Shown here: in pieces, positions 45,867-55,381 of the stretch
Position numbering within the stretch: the first letter of the stretch is position 1
Layout of the letters: each line of letters starts with the position of its first letter
Source: Bacteroidales bacterium
GTDB lineage: Bacteria > Bacteroidota > Bacteroidia > Bacteroidales > UBA10428
DNA length: 64,000 bases
Direction: 5' to 3'
Assembly (NCBI GenBank): GCA_016934395.1
Contig: JAFGSZ010000002.1
Span: forward strand, 1 to 64,000
Program-made: the position numbers and the translations under genes
The notes under the pieces: model-generated
What the model was told of the DNA's origin: nothing
Database searches by the model: none
The model's input: only the letters and a program-made list of their open reading frames with translations

Positions 45867-46172
45867 TTATATAGAATTATAACAGGTTTTTACGGCCTCT
45901 TTGGCAATTTCATTCCATTCTTCTTCAAGCGATTTTTTTGGCATTTTTTTCCCGGCCTGATAATACCAGTATGCCGCATTGGTTAAATCCCCTTCTTTAC
46001 GGTGCAGGTATGCATGAACCCAGGAGCCGTAATGACTTCGAATAGATTGTGCGATCTGGTGAGCTGTATCCCAATCACCTTTTGCATCGTACCACAGAGC
46101 CTCACAAAGTTTATTTACCTTTGAAGGCGGAATAACCTGATCCATAGAATTAATAAATTCTTTAAATGTCAT
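45867..46172 (-). CDS. Small conserved-looking 101-residue helical protein
   Basis: Soluble helical protein (CEALWYDAKGDWDTAHQIAQS; GSWVHAYLHRKEGDLTNAAYWYYQAG). The repeated small helix pairs look like one or two TPR/Sel1-like hairpins; no family name is claimed. It lies 10 bp upstream of the J-domain gene and 22 bp after a winged-helix-like gene, so it is very likely in the same operon. Confidence 0.8.
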   Translation of the reverse strand: MTFKEFINSMDQVIPPSKVNKLCEALWYDAKGDWDTAHQIAQSIRSHYGSWVHAYLHRKEGDLTNAAYWYYQAGKKMPKKSLEEEWNEIAKEAVKTCYNSI

Positions 46173-46194
46173 ACCTATACATTCAACAAAATTT

Positions 46195-46377
46195 TTATTC
46201 CGGATTTGCCTGCCAGAAACACCGTTTTGACGAAAATATTTTGCCTTTGGTTTTTAGTATTTTAATAATGTTATCAACCTCTTTTTTCTCCAGTCCCGAT
46301 TGATCAACAATTTCACCTGTTCGTAATTCTCTGCCTGATTTTTTTAGTACGTTTAATACTTTATCTGCATTCTCCAT
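46195..46377 (-). CDS. 60-residue winged-helix-like protein
   Basis: MENADKVLNVLKKSGRELRT... has a helix-turn-helix/winged-helix look (GEIVDQSGLEKKEVDNIIKILKTKGKI). It resembles small DNA-binding or DprA-type winged helices. ATG 46377 is preferred over 46395 because it fits the fold start. It is the first gene of a three-gene set with a 101-residue protein and a J-domain protein. Confidence 0.75.
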   Translation of the reverse strand: MENADKVLNVLKKSGRELRTGEIVDQSGLEKKEVDNIIKILKTKGKIFSSKRCFWQANPE

Positions 46378-46493
46378 AGCTAAGAATATTATCAAGCATT
46401 AAAATTACAAAATACTCTTTAAAGAAAAATCATAAAGTTTAAGTAATATTGTCTGTAATAATTTTATCGATCTGTTAATTTATTAGAATATAT

Positions 46494-47438
46494 ATGAAAG
46501 CTGCAGTAATCAATGAGTTTGGCGGACCAGAGAAGTTACAGATTGTAGAAGTCCCAAACCCGGTTCTGTCAGATAAAGATGTAAAAATTAAAATGAAAGC
46601 CAGTAGTATAAATCCGGTCGATTGGAAAATTCGCAAGGGATTTCATAAGTATACACTGGGTTCAAATTTTCCCATAATCCTCGGATTTGATGCTGCAGGA
46701 GAGGTAGTGGATACTGGTAAGGATGTAAAGAAATTTAAAAAGGGAGACCTGGTATATGGCCGTCTCGATAAGAAGTTTGGTAAGGCTTATGCGGAATATG
46801 CAGTCGGGGCTGAATCTGTTTTTGCCTTGAAACCTGAAAAGTTATCTTTTGAAGAAGCCGCTGCTATCCCTCTTGCAGCCCAAACTGCCTTGCAGGCATT
46901 ACGGGATAAGGGAAAAATACAAAAAGGGCATAAAGTGCTCATTAACGGCGCCGCAAGCGGTGTTGGTCATTTTGCTGTGCAGTTGGTTCAACTATTTAAA
47001 GCCGACTGTTATGCGGTTTCCAGTTTTCGACACAAGAAACTTATTGACGAACTTAAGCCCGATGTATTTATTGATTATACAAAGGAAAATTTTAAAAATC
47101 GTAGTGAGAAGTTCGATATTATTTTTGATGTGGCAGGCACAGAAACATTCTTAACCTGTAAACATCTGCTGGCCAGGGGCGGAATATATATAACATCCCT
47201 GCCCAAGCCAAAATTGATCTATCATAAACTGGTTTCACTTTTTACTGCCGGAAAAAAAGTAAAAACCCTGTTAATGAAACCCAGGGGGTATGAATTGGAT
47301 CAAATTAACCAGTGGATATCGGAAAACAAATTCAGGGCACATATCGACAAGGTTTTCCCTCTTGAAAAAATTGCTGATGCGCATACCTATAGTCAGGAGG
47401 GGCACGCTGAAGGAAAAATTATTATTAAGATCGGTTAA
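46494..47438 (+). CDS. Medium-chain NAD(P)-dependent alcohol dehydrogenase/quinone reductase
   Basis: 314-residue MDR-family enzyme of the zeta-crystallin/quinone oxidoreductase type. It has SSINPVDWKIRKG, a GxGxxG-like nucleotide loop (GAASGVGHFAVQL) and PLAAQTALQAL, and lacks structural-zinc cysteines. It may reduce quinones or alkenals. The SH3 lipoprotein gene follows after 78 bp. Confidence 0.9.
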   Translation: MKAAVINEFGGPEKLQIVEVPNPVLSDKDVKIKMKASSINPVDWKIRKGFHKYTLGSNFPIILGFDAAGEVVDTGKDVKKFKKGDLVYGRLDKKFGKAYAEYAVGAESVFALKPEKLSFEEAAAIPLAAQTALQALRDKGKIQKGHKVLINGAASGVGHFAVQLVQLFKADCYAVSSFRHKKLIDELKPDVFIDYTKENFKNRSEKFDIIFDVAGTETFLTCKHLLARGGIYITSLPKPKLIYHKLVSLFTAGKKVKTLLMKPRGYELDQINQWISENKFRAHIDKVFPLEKIADAHTYSQEGHAEGKIIIKIG

Positions 47439-47516
47439 TATTCCCGGCACTATTTTTTTGACCGGTTTTAAGAAAAACCATATCTTGACAATGTTTTAAT
47501 TTTACACATTATTCCC

Positions 47517-48254
47517 ATGACTCTAATGACTATGAACCGGATCAAATTTTCACTCATCTTATTCATATTATTTTTTCTTTTATTATCATTGGTATCCTGT
47601 TCCAGAAAAAAAGGCGGTGATACTTCACTACCTTCGGGTGATAATGCCAAACCGGTACCTGCGGTTTGTATCTGGGATGGTATAAATGTTCGTGAATCTC
47701 CTTCAATTTCCGCAAAAGCTTTTTCTACTTTAAGTCTTGGTGAATCTCTTATTTACCTGGGTATTACTCAAGCTGATTCAGCATCAGAAAATCTGGAATA
47801 TGCCAAATTAGAGCTATCTGATGGCGCCCTGGGCTGGGTGGCACAATCTGGAATTGTTGAAAATGCGTATCCGGCAGTAATTATTAATGCCGTTCCTGTT
47901 TATAAACGTCCTGATTTATTGACCATAAGTAACGAAACCTTAAACACGATGGATGTAATTGCTGTTGTGGAAGAAAAAGACGACTGGGTTCAATTTGTAA
48001 GCGAAAGAAAAAGACGAACAGGTTGGGTAAAGGTGTCGGTGATTTCAAAAACCAAGGAAGATATTGCTCTTGCTGTACTTGCCGGAAAACGTTTAAAAAA
48101 TTCAGAAGGCCAGCCGGCATATGAAGCTATTGAAAACTTGCTGGAAAACAACCCTTATCCGAATTCTATTTTTGTGGAAACCTTAAAAAGCATTGCCCGG
48201 GAAGAAAGGGAAAAAGAATCTCTTGAACATGTAGTTAAAAGTTATTGGGAATAA
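47517..48254 (+). CDS. SH3-domain lipoprotein
   Basis: About 245 residues. A signal peptide ends in a lipobox (SLVSCSRK, Cys at about 29 of the longest reading). A bacterial SH3-like domain follows (CIWDGINVRESPSISAKAFSTL), then a second SH3-like repeat (AVPVYKRPDLLTI...WVQFVS), and a helical C-terminus. SH3 lipoproteins bind peptidoglycan or the envelope. PBP1A starts 39 bp downstream, which supports a cell-wall link. ATG 47517 is listed; 47526 or 47532 are equally good starts. Confidence 0.85.
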   Translation: MTLMTMNRIKFSLILFILFFLLLSLVSCSRKKGGDTSLPSGDNAKPVPAVCIWDGINVRESPSISAKAFSTLSLGESLIYLGITQADSASENLEYAKLELSDGALGWVAQSGIVENAYPAVIINAVPVYKRPDLLTISNETLNTMDVIAVVEEKDDWVQFVSERKRRTGWVKVSVISKTKEDIALAVLAGKRLKNSEGQPAYEAIENLLENNPYPNSIFVETLKSIAREEREKESLEHVVKSYWE

Positions 48255-48293
48255 TCCAGCCCATTTTTTTTACGGAACAAAGCACGGTATTGT

Positions 48294-50621
48294 ATGAAAA
48301 AAAAATCATCTCAAAAGAAAAGGAAAACCGGCAGGCATAATCAAATTTCTGTGCTAATCTTAAAAATTATTGCGGTTCTTGTTTTGCTTTTATTGTTCCT
48401 TTTTATATGCGTATATATCGGAATATTTGGACGGATACCAAACCAGCAGCAGTTAGGGAAAATACAAAACCACACAGCATCTGAAATATATTCTGATGAC
48501 GGAAAATTATTAGGCCGTTATTATATTCAAAACCGGACCAATGTATCCTACGAGGAGATACCTGACTTTTTTATTAAAGCATTAATTGCCACAGAAGATG
48601 TGCGCTTTATGAAACATAAAGGCATCGACAGGCGCAGTATGGCACGGGTGGTTTTCAAATCCATACTGCTTTTTAATGAAAGTTCGGGCGGCGGCAGTAC
48701 CATTACCCAGCAACTGGCAAAAAACCTTTATCCCAGAAAGAATTACTGGATTTTCACCACGCCCGTGGGAAAATTCAAAGAGATGATCATCGCCTCCCGG
48801 CTCGAAAAAGTATATTCAAAAAAAGATATCCTTGAACTCTATATGAATACGGTATCATTTGGAGAGAATACCTATGGCATTGAAACGGCCGCCCTCAGAT
48901 TTTTTAATAAGCGTCCCGGCATTTTAAAAATGGAAGAATCTGCCATGTTGGTGGGTATGTTGAAAGGAACAAATTTATACAATCCCAAACGTGATTACGA
49001 TAAAGCCCTGGCCAGAAGAAATGTGGTTTTTCAACAAATGGTAAAATATAATATGCTCACGGCAAATGTGGCCGATTCATTACAAAACCTGCCAATTAAA
49101 TTAAATTATGTAAGATTTAGTCATAACCAGGGTCCGGCGCCCTATTTCAGAGAATACCTGAGGTTAGAACTGCTTGAAATACTTAAAAAATACAATAAAG
49201 AACAGGGAACAAATTATAACATTTATACCGATGGTTTAAAGATTTATACAACCCTTAATTACGATCTACAATATTATGCAGAACAGGCCGTAAAGGAACA
49301 GCTTATCAGGCTTCAGGAACTTTTTGACCGGCACTGGAAAAACCGTGAACCCTGGAATAAAAACTATTCTTTAATTAATAATGAAATAAAAAGATCGGAT
49401 CGGTATAAATCGTTTCAAAAACAGGGCCTTGAAGATGAGGAGATTTTAAAGAAAATGGAAATCCCGGTATCCATGGAGATTTTTAACTGGTCCGGAACCA
49501 GGGAACAAAAAATGAGCCCCCTGGATTCTATAAAACATTATTTTAAATTTTTGCAGGCAGGTGTGTTGTCTATGGAAGCCAAAACCGGTTTTATCAGGGT
49601 TTGGGTAGGGGGCATAAATTATAAATATTTTCAATATGACCATGTAATATCAAAAAGGCAGCCCGGATCGGTTTTTAAACCCATAATTTATGCTGCAGCG
49701 ATTGAGAATGGGATTTCACCCTGCGACTATTATGCAAACGATAGTGTGGTATATGAAGATTATAATAACTGGATACCCAGGAATGCCGATCGTGAATATG
49801 GCGGATATTATACCTTAAAAGGAGGGTTAACTCAGTCGGTGAATACTGTAAGTGTACATCTTTTAATGGACACAGGGTTTGACAAAGTGATAAAGCTGGC
49901 AAAAAAAATGGGAATCACATCCGATTTACCCGAAGTACCCTCTCTTGCACTGGGCACCGGCGAATGTTCGTTATACGATCTGGTAAAAGTCTATTCCGTT
50001 TTTGCCAACCGGGGAACCCTGATGAAACCGGTATATCTTCGAAAAGTTGAAGATAAATCGGGTAATGTATTGTACACCGACCAGTCTGAGATAGAAGAGC
50101 CTGAAGTAATCAGTTCAGAAACCGCTGAACTTATGATTGCCTTGCTTCAGAATGTAGTTAATAGTGGAACTGCATCCGGATTACGATCTGTTTATGGGTT
50201 TAATAATGATATAGCAGGAAAAACCGGTACCACTCAAAAACATACCGATGGCTGGTTTATTGGTTTTACTCCCGATCTGGTTACCGGCGTGTGGGTTGGA
50301 GGGGATAATCCTGCCGTACGGTTTCGTTCCCTTTCTCTGGGGCAGGGATCAGCAACAGCCCTGCCGGTGTGGGGAAGATTTATGGGAAAAATTTATCGTG
50401 ACCCATTATATAGAAATTCAAAAAATGCCACATTTAATCTTTCCGGGGAATTGATAAACCGGCTCGATTGCCCCGATTTCTCAGAAGAACCTTATGAGAC
50501 TTTAGATGAATATTTGAGAAGGGAAGACCGGTCAATAATTGAAATTATTAAACATGTATTCCGAAAAAAAAGCAAGAAGAATAAATCAATGGATGGGGAT
50601 GATTCGGATAATAGTGAATAA
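48294..50621 (+). CDS. mrcA: Class A penicillin-binding protein 1A
   Basis: Bifunctional cell-wall synthase of 775 residues. One N-terminal membrane anchor (about 20-45) is followed by a GT51 glycosyltransferase with Glu101 in IATEDVRFMKHKG and GGSTITQQLAKNLYP. The transpeptidase has Ser459-x-x-Lys462 (PGSVFKP), SVNTVS and Lys643-Thr-Gly (GKTGTT). The C-terminal tail is basic and acidic. It is in the same operon as the SH3 lipoprotein and a cyclophilin-like protein. Confidence 0.94.
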   Translation: MKKKSSQKKRKTGRHNQISVLILKIIAVLVLLLLFLFICVYIGIFGRIPNQQQLGKIQNHTASEIYSDDGKLLGRYYIQNRTNVSYEEIPDFFIKALIATEDVRFMKHKGIDRRSMARVVFKSILLFNESSGGGSTITQQLAKNLYPRKNYWIFTTPVGKFKEMIIASRLEKVYSKKDILELYMNTVSFGENTYGIETAALRFFNKRPGILKMEESAMLVGMLKGTNLYNPKRDYDKALARRNVVFQQMVKYNMLTANVADSLQNLPIKLNYVRFSHNQGPAPYFREYLRLELLEILKKYNKEQGTNYNIYTDGLKIYTTLNYDLQYYAEQAVKEQLIRLQELFDRHWKNREPWNKNYSLINNEIKRSDRYKSFQKQGLEDEEILKKMEIPVSMEIFNWSGTREQKMSPLDSIKHYFKFLQAGVLSMEAKTGFIRVWVGGINYKYFQYDHVISKRQPGSVFKPIIYAAAIENGISPCDYYANDSVVYEDYNNWIPRNADREYGGYYTLKGGLTQSVNTVSVHLLMDTGFDKVIKLAKKMGITSDLPEVPSLALGTGECSLYDLVKVYSVFANRGTLMKPVYLRKVEDKSGNVLYTDQSEIEEPEVISSETAELMIALLQNVVNSGTASGLRSVYGFNNDIAGKTGTTQKHTDGWFIGFTPDLVTGVWVGGDNPAVRFRSLSLGQGSATALPVWGRFMGKIYRDPLYRNSKNATFNLSGELINRLDCPDFSEEPYETLDEYLRREDRSIIEIIKHVFRKKSKKNKSMDGDDSDNSE

Positions 50622-50637
50622 ATAAATACTAAATACG

Positions 50638-51012
50638 ATGAAAAAAATTAAAATCCTTACAGAAGAACTTCAATTTACTGCCGAATTATATGCTACGGCC
50701 ACTGCTAATGCTATAGCCAAACAATTACCGCTTACCGGAATTGTTCATACATGGGGTGATGAAATATATTTTTCAATCCCTGTTAGTCTTGGTCAGGAGG
50801 CAAAGGCACATGAAGAAGTTGAACCGGGCGATCTAGGCTATTGGCCTGTAGGAAAGGCCTTCTGTATTTTTTTCGGCCCCACTCCTGTAAGTACCAACGA
50901 AAAACCCCGTGCCTACAGTCCTGTTAATGTTTTTGGAAAAATTACGGGTGATATGGAAAAGCTTAAAAAGATAAAAACCGGGGCTAAAATAATAGTTGAT
51001 GTGTTGGAGTAA
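50638..51012 (+). CDS. Cyclophilin-like fold protein (TM1367 family)
   Basis: 124-residue single-domain protein of the cyclophilin-like (TM1367/DUF369-type) fold: TVHTWG-type IVHTWGDEIYFSIPV, GDLGYWPVGKAFCIFFGPTP, SPVNVFGKITGD. It lacks the residues of active prolyl isomerases as far as I can see. It starts 16 bp after PBP1A and is probably co-transcribed. The molecular role is unknown. Confidence 0.85.
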   Translation: MKKIKILTEELQFTAELYATATANAIAKQLPLTGIVHTWGDEIYFSIPVSLGQEAKAHEEVEPGDLGYWPVGKAFCIFFGPTPVSTNEKPRAYSPVNVFGKITGDMEKLKKIKTGAKIIVDVLE

Positions 51013-51425
51013 CAATTAAAAATCTTCGTATTTTATTATATATAAAGTTCTTTATTTTATTTCAGTTGGAGCATTAGATAAGTAAGGATATTTAGATTAT
51101 AATTCATTCAAATCTGAATTAAATATTTTATCACTTTTATTTAAAGAAATCATTTCTATACATGCATATAAAGAAGATAGATAAAAAAACAAACTTATAT
51201 TATAATAATAATCCTAGTTCCTGTAAAAGTATTCAATTCCAAATTTCTTTCCGGTTCATTTAACCTGTTAATTCCAATCATAAAGATGTATTTTTTATAA
51301 TTTAGCAGCACAGGTTTTTTTTCTGATATTCTGATAATGTTATTTAAATAATAAATTCAGCAATTCATCAACAAAAAAAATGAACTCATGAATTAACTAC
51401 AACCTTAAACTGTTGTGCCCGGTAA
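51013..51425. other. 413-bp AT-rich spacer
   Basis: Very AT-rich, with no ORF, strong hairpin or RNA motif that I can support. It would contain the promoter of the sugar-transferase gene. Confidence 0.5.
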
Positions 51426-52856
51426 ATGTATTGTAAATACGTAAAACCAAAACCAGGGCACATGCATAAAAAACTGAAATCACATCAGCAATTTAATTCT
51501 TCGTTTTATAGAATTCCGGATATAATAATCACCATAATATCAGTTTTTGTTTCGTTGTTGGTATCTTCTTTTATATTAAAAGAAAATATACCTGTTACTT
51601 CAAGACTATTAGGGTTTATATTATTAGCGATTTTAATATGGAGCCTGCTTTTTGAATATTTAAAGTTATCGCGAATATCTGGGACAGGTGCTTTTAAAAT
51701 AATTCTTTTCAGAATTTTAAATCTTGAAATAGCCGGCTTGATAATCCTGGTACTTTTCTATTATGCCATTGGCATAAAGGCATTCCCTGTATTTACTCTA
51801 TTTATCTTTGGTGTGTTGAACATGGCTGGTCTGTTTAGTTATCGGATTATTTCGCGTTTTCTTTTAAAAAGAGATAAGTCAACAAAAAAAAGACTGCAAT
51901 ATATAATTCTTTTAGCTGGTGAATCAGCTGAAAAACTAATTACAAAAATTTTAGAACATAAGGAATGGGGTATCAGAATTTCAGGCATTGTGACTTCTTC
52001 GGAAATTATTCAAACAAAATTTGATGCCGTTTGTAAAGTATTCCCCGAAAATGTAAACCTAAAGAACCTTCTTCAGGCAGATGATATTGATGAACTTATC
52101 TGGTGTAAGAAAACTTCGGATCGTAAAGAACTCGGTGAAATTGCTGAAATGTGCCATGAATTGGATATAAACTTTAAAATTCAATCTGTACTGAATTATC
52201 AGTCAGGCTTTAATACTTCCGTGTCTTATCTGGACAATATCCCTCTTTTAACAGTGGAAAAGACACGAAAGAATTCGGTGGTCCCGTTAATCAGAAGTTT
52301 TATGGAGATGTTATTTGCTTTACTGTTATTGTTTTTTGTATCTCCCATACTTATTGTTGTATCAGCTGCAGTTTCGGCAACATCAAAAGGCCCGGCCATA
52401 TACAAACAGGCCCGGGTTGATAAAACAGGACGCAGATTTTATATTTATAAATTTCGCACGGTAACTCTGGAAACGGAAGTAGTTGAACAACATATGGATG
52501 AGGGTAATATTGAACGCTATATATTCAACATGAATGATGGTCCTCAAATGACTTTAATTGGTAAATTATTGAAAAAATCAGGGATTGAAATATGGCCCCA
52601 ATTATTTAATGTAATAAAAGGCGATATGTCATTTTTTGGTCCGTGTTTGGAGTATATTAAAGATATTGAAAAAAGTGAACTGCTACATTATGATAATATT
52701 GCTGCTAAACCAGGACTGATATGTTCCAAATCAAAGGATACCCTTAATTCAGAAAGTGACTTTGATCGCGATGTTCAATATATGGAAAGCTGGTCGGTAC
52801 GAAATGAATTAAGGCTATTTGTACATTTTGTAAAATCTATATTTTTTTCGAAATAA
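51426..52856 (+). CDS. Polyprenyl-phosphate sugar-1-phosphate transferase homologue, degenerate
   Basis: 476-residue protein with N-terminal membrane helices (about 28-150), a Rossmann-like middle, another membrane helix (about 291-318) and a C-terminal bacterial sugar-transferase domain (GPAIYKQARVDKTGRRFYIYKFRTV). The family's catalytic Asp-Glu, normally in DELPQ, reads EIWPQ here (E388, I389), and the usual GPRP reads GPCL (405-408). The enzyme may therefore be inactive or altered. It stands alone; no polysaccharide genes are nearby. It ends at a strong terminator. Confidence 0.85.
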   Translation: MYCKYVKPKPGHMHKKLKSHQQFNSSFYRIPDIIITIISVFVSLLVSSFILKENIPVTSRLLGFILLAILIWSLLFEYLKLSRISGTGAFKIILFRILNLEIAGLIILVLFYYAIGIKAFPVFTLFIFGVLNMAGLFSYRIISRFLLKRDKSTKKRLQYIILLAGESAEKLITKILEHKEWGIRISGIVTSSEIIQTKFDAVCKVFPENVNLKNLLQADDIDELIWCKKTSDRKELGEIAEMCHELDINFKIQSVLNYQSGFNTSVSYLDNIPLLTVEKTRKNSVVPLIRSFMEMLFALLLLFFVSPILIVVSAAVSATSKGPAIYKQARVDKTGRRFYIYKFRTVTLETEVVEQHMDEGNIERYIFNMNDGPQMTLIGKLLKKSGIEIWPQLFNVIKGDMSFFGPCLEYIKDIEKSELLHYDNIAAKPGLICSKSKDTLNSESDFDRDVQYMESWSVRNELRLFVHFVKSIFFSK

Positions 52857-52883
52857 TCAAAGGAATTAAAACAAATATTGTTG

Positions 52884-52913
52884 AAAACCCGGATCAATTT
52901 GCCGGGTTTTTTT
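52884..52913 (+). terminator. Rho-independent terminator after the sugar-transferase gene
   Basis: 9-bp arms aaaacccgg (52884-52892) and ccgggtttt (52902-52910), with T7 through 52913. Confidence 0.88.
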
Positions 52914-52940
52914 ATTGTCGAATGATTAATTTTAAGAATT

Positions 52941-54314
52941 GTGTATACCATTATCGACATAGAAACCACAGGTGGGAGTGCGGTTACTGAAAAGATTACC
53001 GAGATAGCTATTGTATCGCATAATGGCGTTAAAGTTACCGGTGAATTTACTACCCTGATCAATCCCGAAAAAAAGATACCCTATCACATTACAAACCTAA
53101 CCGGGATTACAAACGAAATGGTGGCCGGCGCACCTAAATTTTATGAGGTAGCCAAAAAAATTGTTGAGATTACACAGGATAAAATTTTTGTAGCCCATAA
53201 TTCAAATTTTGATTACAGCTTTATTAAAAATGAATTTAAGAACCTGGGATACAGTTTTGCACGTGAACAATTATGTACCGTTAAACTGAGCCGAAAGCTA
53301 ATTCCCGGACTTCGTTCATATAGCCTGGGGAAGTTATGCTCGGAGTTGGGAATTGAATTAAATGGCAGGCACAGGGCCGCCGGAGATGCGCTGGCTACAG
53401 CAAAACTATTCGACCTTCTGTTGGATTTAAACCGTTCAAATTCTTCCGATTTGCTTTCTGTACCCGGTATATCGGGAAAGGATATTCACCCTAATCTGAA
53501 CCGGGATATTATTAAAGAATTACCCGAAGAACCGGGGACCTATTATTTTTATAATGAGCAAGCCGAATTAATTTATGTTGGTAAAAGTAAAAATATTAAA
53601 CACAGGGTATTATCTCATTTTAATAACAACACAACAAAAAAGGCAATAGAAATGAAAATGAACATTGCCGATATCAGTTACGATTGCACCGGAAGTGAAT
53701 TAATAGCCTTACTGAAAGAATCAGAAGATATTAAAAGAAACAAGCCGGTTTATAACAGGGCGCAGCGAAGAACATTGTACCAAAACGGGCTGTATTATTA
53801 TTACGATAAGGCTGGGTATCTCAGGTTTCAGGTAGACAAAATAGCAAATCGTGAAGAGGTTCCGCTCACCACCTTCAATTCTCAATTGCAGGCAAAACAG
53901 TTTATGAATACCCTTATTGAGGAATACTCACTTTGTCAGAAACTTGCCGGAGTGTATACTTCAGGCGGGGCATGTTTTCATTACGAAATCCGGGAATGTC
54001 GCGGAGCATGCCTTGGTAAAGAGTCTCCTGAAGATTATAACGCAAGGGCAGAAGAGGTTTTGTTGACTTTTCAATATGAGCTCGACAGCTTTTTAATAAT
54101 CGATAAAGGCCGTTTTGAGAATGAATACAGCATAGTAAAAATTGAGCATGGAATTTACAAAGGGTTCGGATATGTTGAAGCCGGAATGATAAATGAAAGT
54201 CCGGAATTATTGCACGATTGTATTAAATCTTATAGCGATAATAAAGATGTTCAGCAGATCATCAGAAGTTACCTCAGAAGAAATAAAGTTTTTAAAATTT
54301 TGCCCGTAGATTAA
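52941..54314 (+). CDS. DEDDh exonuclease fused to a GIY-YIG (UvrC-like) nuclease
   Basis: 457 residues. The first half is a PolIII-epsilon-like 3'-5' exonuclease (Asp6/Glu8 in IDIETTG; HNSNFDYSFI; HRAAGDA). From about 190 there is a GIY-YIG domain like the N-terminus of UvrC/Cho (GTYYFYNEQAELIYVGKSKNIKHRV; SELIALLKESEDIKRNKPVYN), whose Tyr, Arg and Glu residues are present. A C-terminal Cys-containing part (ECRGACLG) resembles UvrC. It likely trims or incises DNA in repair. The start is GTG at 52941. Confidence 0.9.
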   Translation: MYTIIDIETTGGSAVTEKITEIAIVSHNGVKVTGEFTTLINPEKKIPYHITNLTGITNEMVAGAPKFYEVAKKIVEITQDKIFVAHNSNFDYSFIKNEFKNLGYSFAREQLCTVKLSRKLIPGLRSYSLGKLCSELGIELNGRHRAAGDALATAKLFDLLLDLNRSNSSDLLSVPGISGKDIHPNLNRDIIKELPEEPGTYYFYNEQAELIYVGKSKNIKHRVLSHFNNNTTKKAIEMKMNIADISYDCTGSELIALLKESEDIKRNKPVYNRAQRRTLYQNGLYYYYDKAGYLRFQVDKIANREEVPLTTFNSQLQAKQFMNTLIEEYSLCQKLAGVYTSGGACFHYEIRECRGACLGKESPEDYNARAEEVLLTFQYELDSFLIIDKGRFENEYSIVKIEHGIYKGFGYVEAGMINESPELLHDCIKSYSDNKDVQQIIRSYLRRNKVFKILPVD

Positions 54315-54336
54315 TAATTGAATTACTTTTCAAAAT

Positions 54337-55215
54337 CTATTCCTGTTCAAGTATCTGTCTGCCTTTTTGAATATACTCCAGTTGTTTTTCTCCCACCTCC
54401 GGATAATACAGGTTCATCTTTTCCAGTGAATGTATCAGCACCTGCGATACCAGGTACCTCATATACCATTTTTTGTCGGCCGGAATAATATACCAGGGAG
54501 CTTGTGTTGTGGTAGTATTTTTAATCATTTCTTCATAAGCCGACTGGTAATTGTTCCAGTATTTCCGTTCTTCAATGTCGCTAATGGTGTATTTCCAGTT
54601 TTTATCTTTATTTTCTATTCGTTCCATAAAACGTTTTTTCTGCTCCTCTTTGGATACGTGTAGAAAAAATTTAACAATATGGGTCCCGTTTCTGAACATA
54701 TGCTTTTCAAAATCCTTAATACTTTCATAACGTTCATTCCAGAATTTTTTCGAAATATGTTCCATCTTTTCAATTCCGGGAATACGCTGATGTAAAACAA
54801 TTTCAGGATGGACTTTAACGATTAATACTTCCTCGTAATAGGAACGGTTAAAAATTCCAATATTTCCCCGGTTGGGCAATTTAACGGTTGTACGCCATAA
54901 AAAATCATGTTCAAGCTCATTTTCCGACGGCTGTTTAAAGCTGTATACCTGACATCCCTGGGGATTAATTCCTGACATCACATGTTTAATGGTGCCGTCT
55001 TTTCCGGCAGCATCCATTGCCTGAAAAATTAAAAGGAGAGAATACTTATTGGATGCATAAAGTTTGTTTTGCAGTTCTTTCAAAAGTGTGATATTATTTT
55101 TAAGCTGTTCTTTAAGCTCCTTTTTATCCGGAAGGCTTTTGCCCATAGAAGTTTTGAAATCTGCCAGTGAATCAAATTCCCCCGGCCTGGCCATAATATC
55201 TTTAAGTTTATCCAT
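54337..55215 (-). CDS. ppk2: Polyphosphate kinase 2
   Basis: Transfers phosphate between polyphosphate and nucleotides. The PPK2 P-loop is MDAAGKDGTIKHVMSG (about 67-82), followed by GCQVYSFKQPSENE and the lid region FNRSYYEEVLIVKVHPE. Length 292 is a single-domain PPK2. Whether it makes NTP/NDP or NMP products cannot be told from the sequence. It is convergent with the exonuclease gene. Confidence 0.92.
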   Translation of the reverse strand: MDKLKDIMARPGEFDSLADFKTSMGKSLPDKKELKEQLKNNITLLKELQNKLYASNKYSLLLIFQAMDAAGKDGTIKHVMSGINPQGCQVYSFKQPSENELEHDFLWRTTVKLPNRGNIGIFNRSYYEEVLIVKVHPEIVLHQRIPGIEKMEHISKKFWNERYESIKDFEKHMFRNGTHIVKFFLHVSKEEQKKRFMERIENKDKNWKYTISDIEERKYWNNYQSAYEEMIKNTTTTQAPWYIIPADKKWYMRYLVSQVLIHSLEKMNLYYPEVGEKQLEYIQKGRQILEQE

Positions 55216-55381
55216 AAAAATTAAATCAGGTGAGTTTTTTGTTTATAAAAAACGGATTATATGAAATTACACAAATTTAGCTATTTAATAAAATGTTTAA
55301 ATCTGTTGAATTCAGCCGGCAATAAAAAGGATTAGTTTTTATACTTTTGCTGAAGAATATTCATCCTCAAAATCAAGGCTA

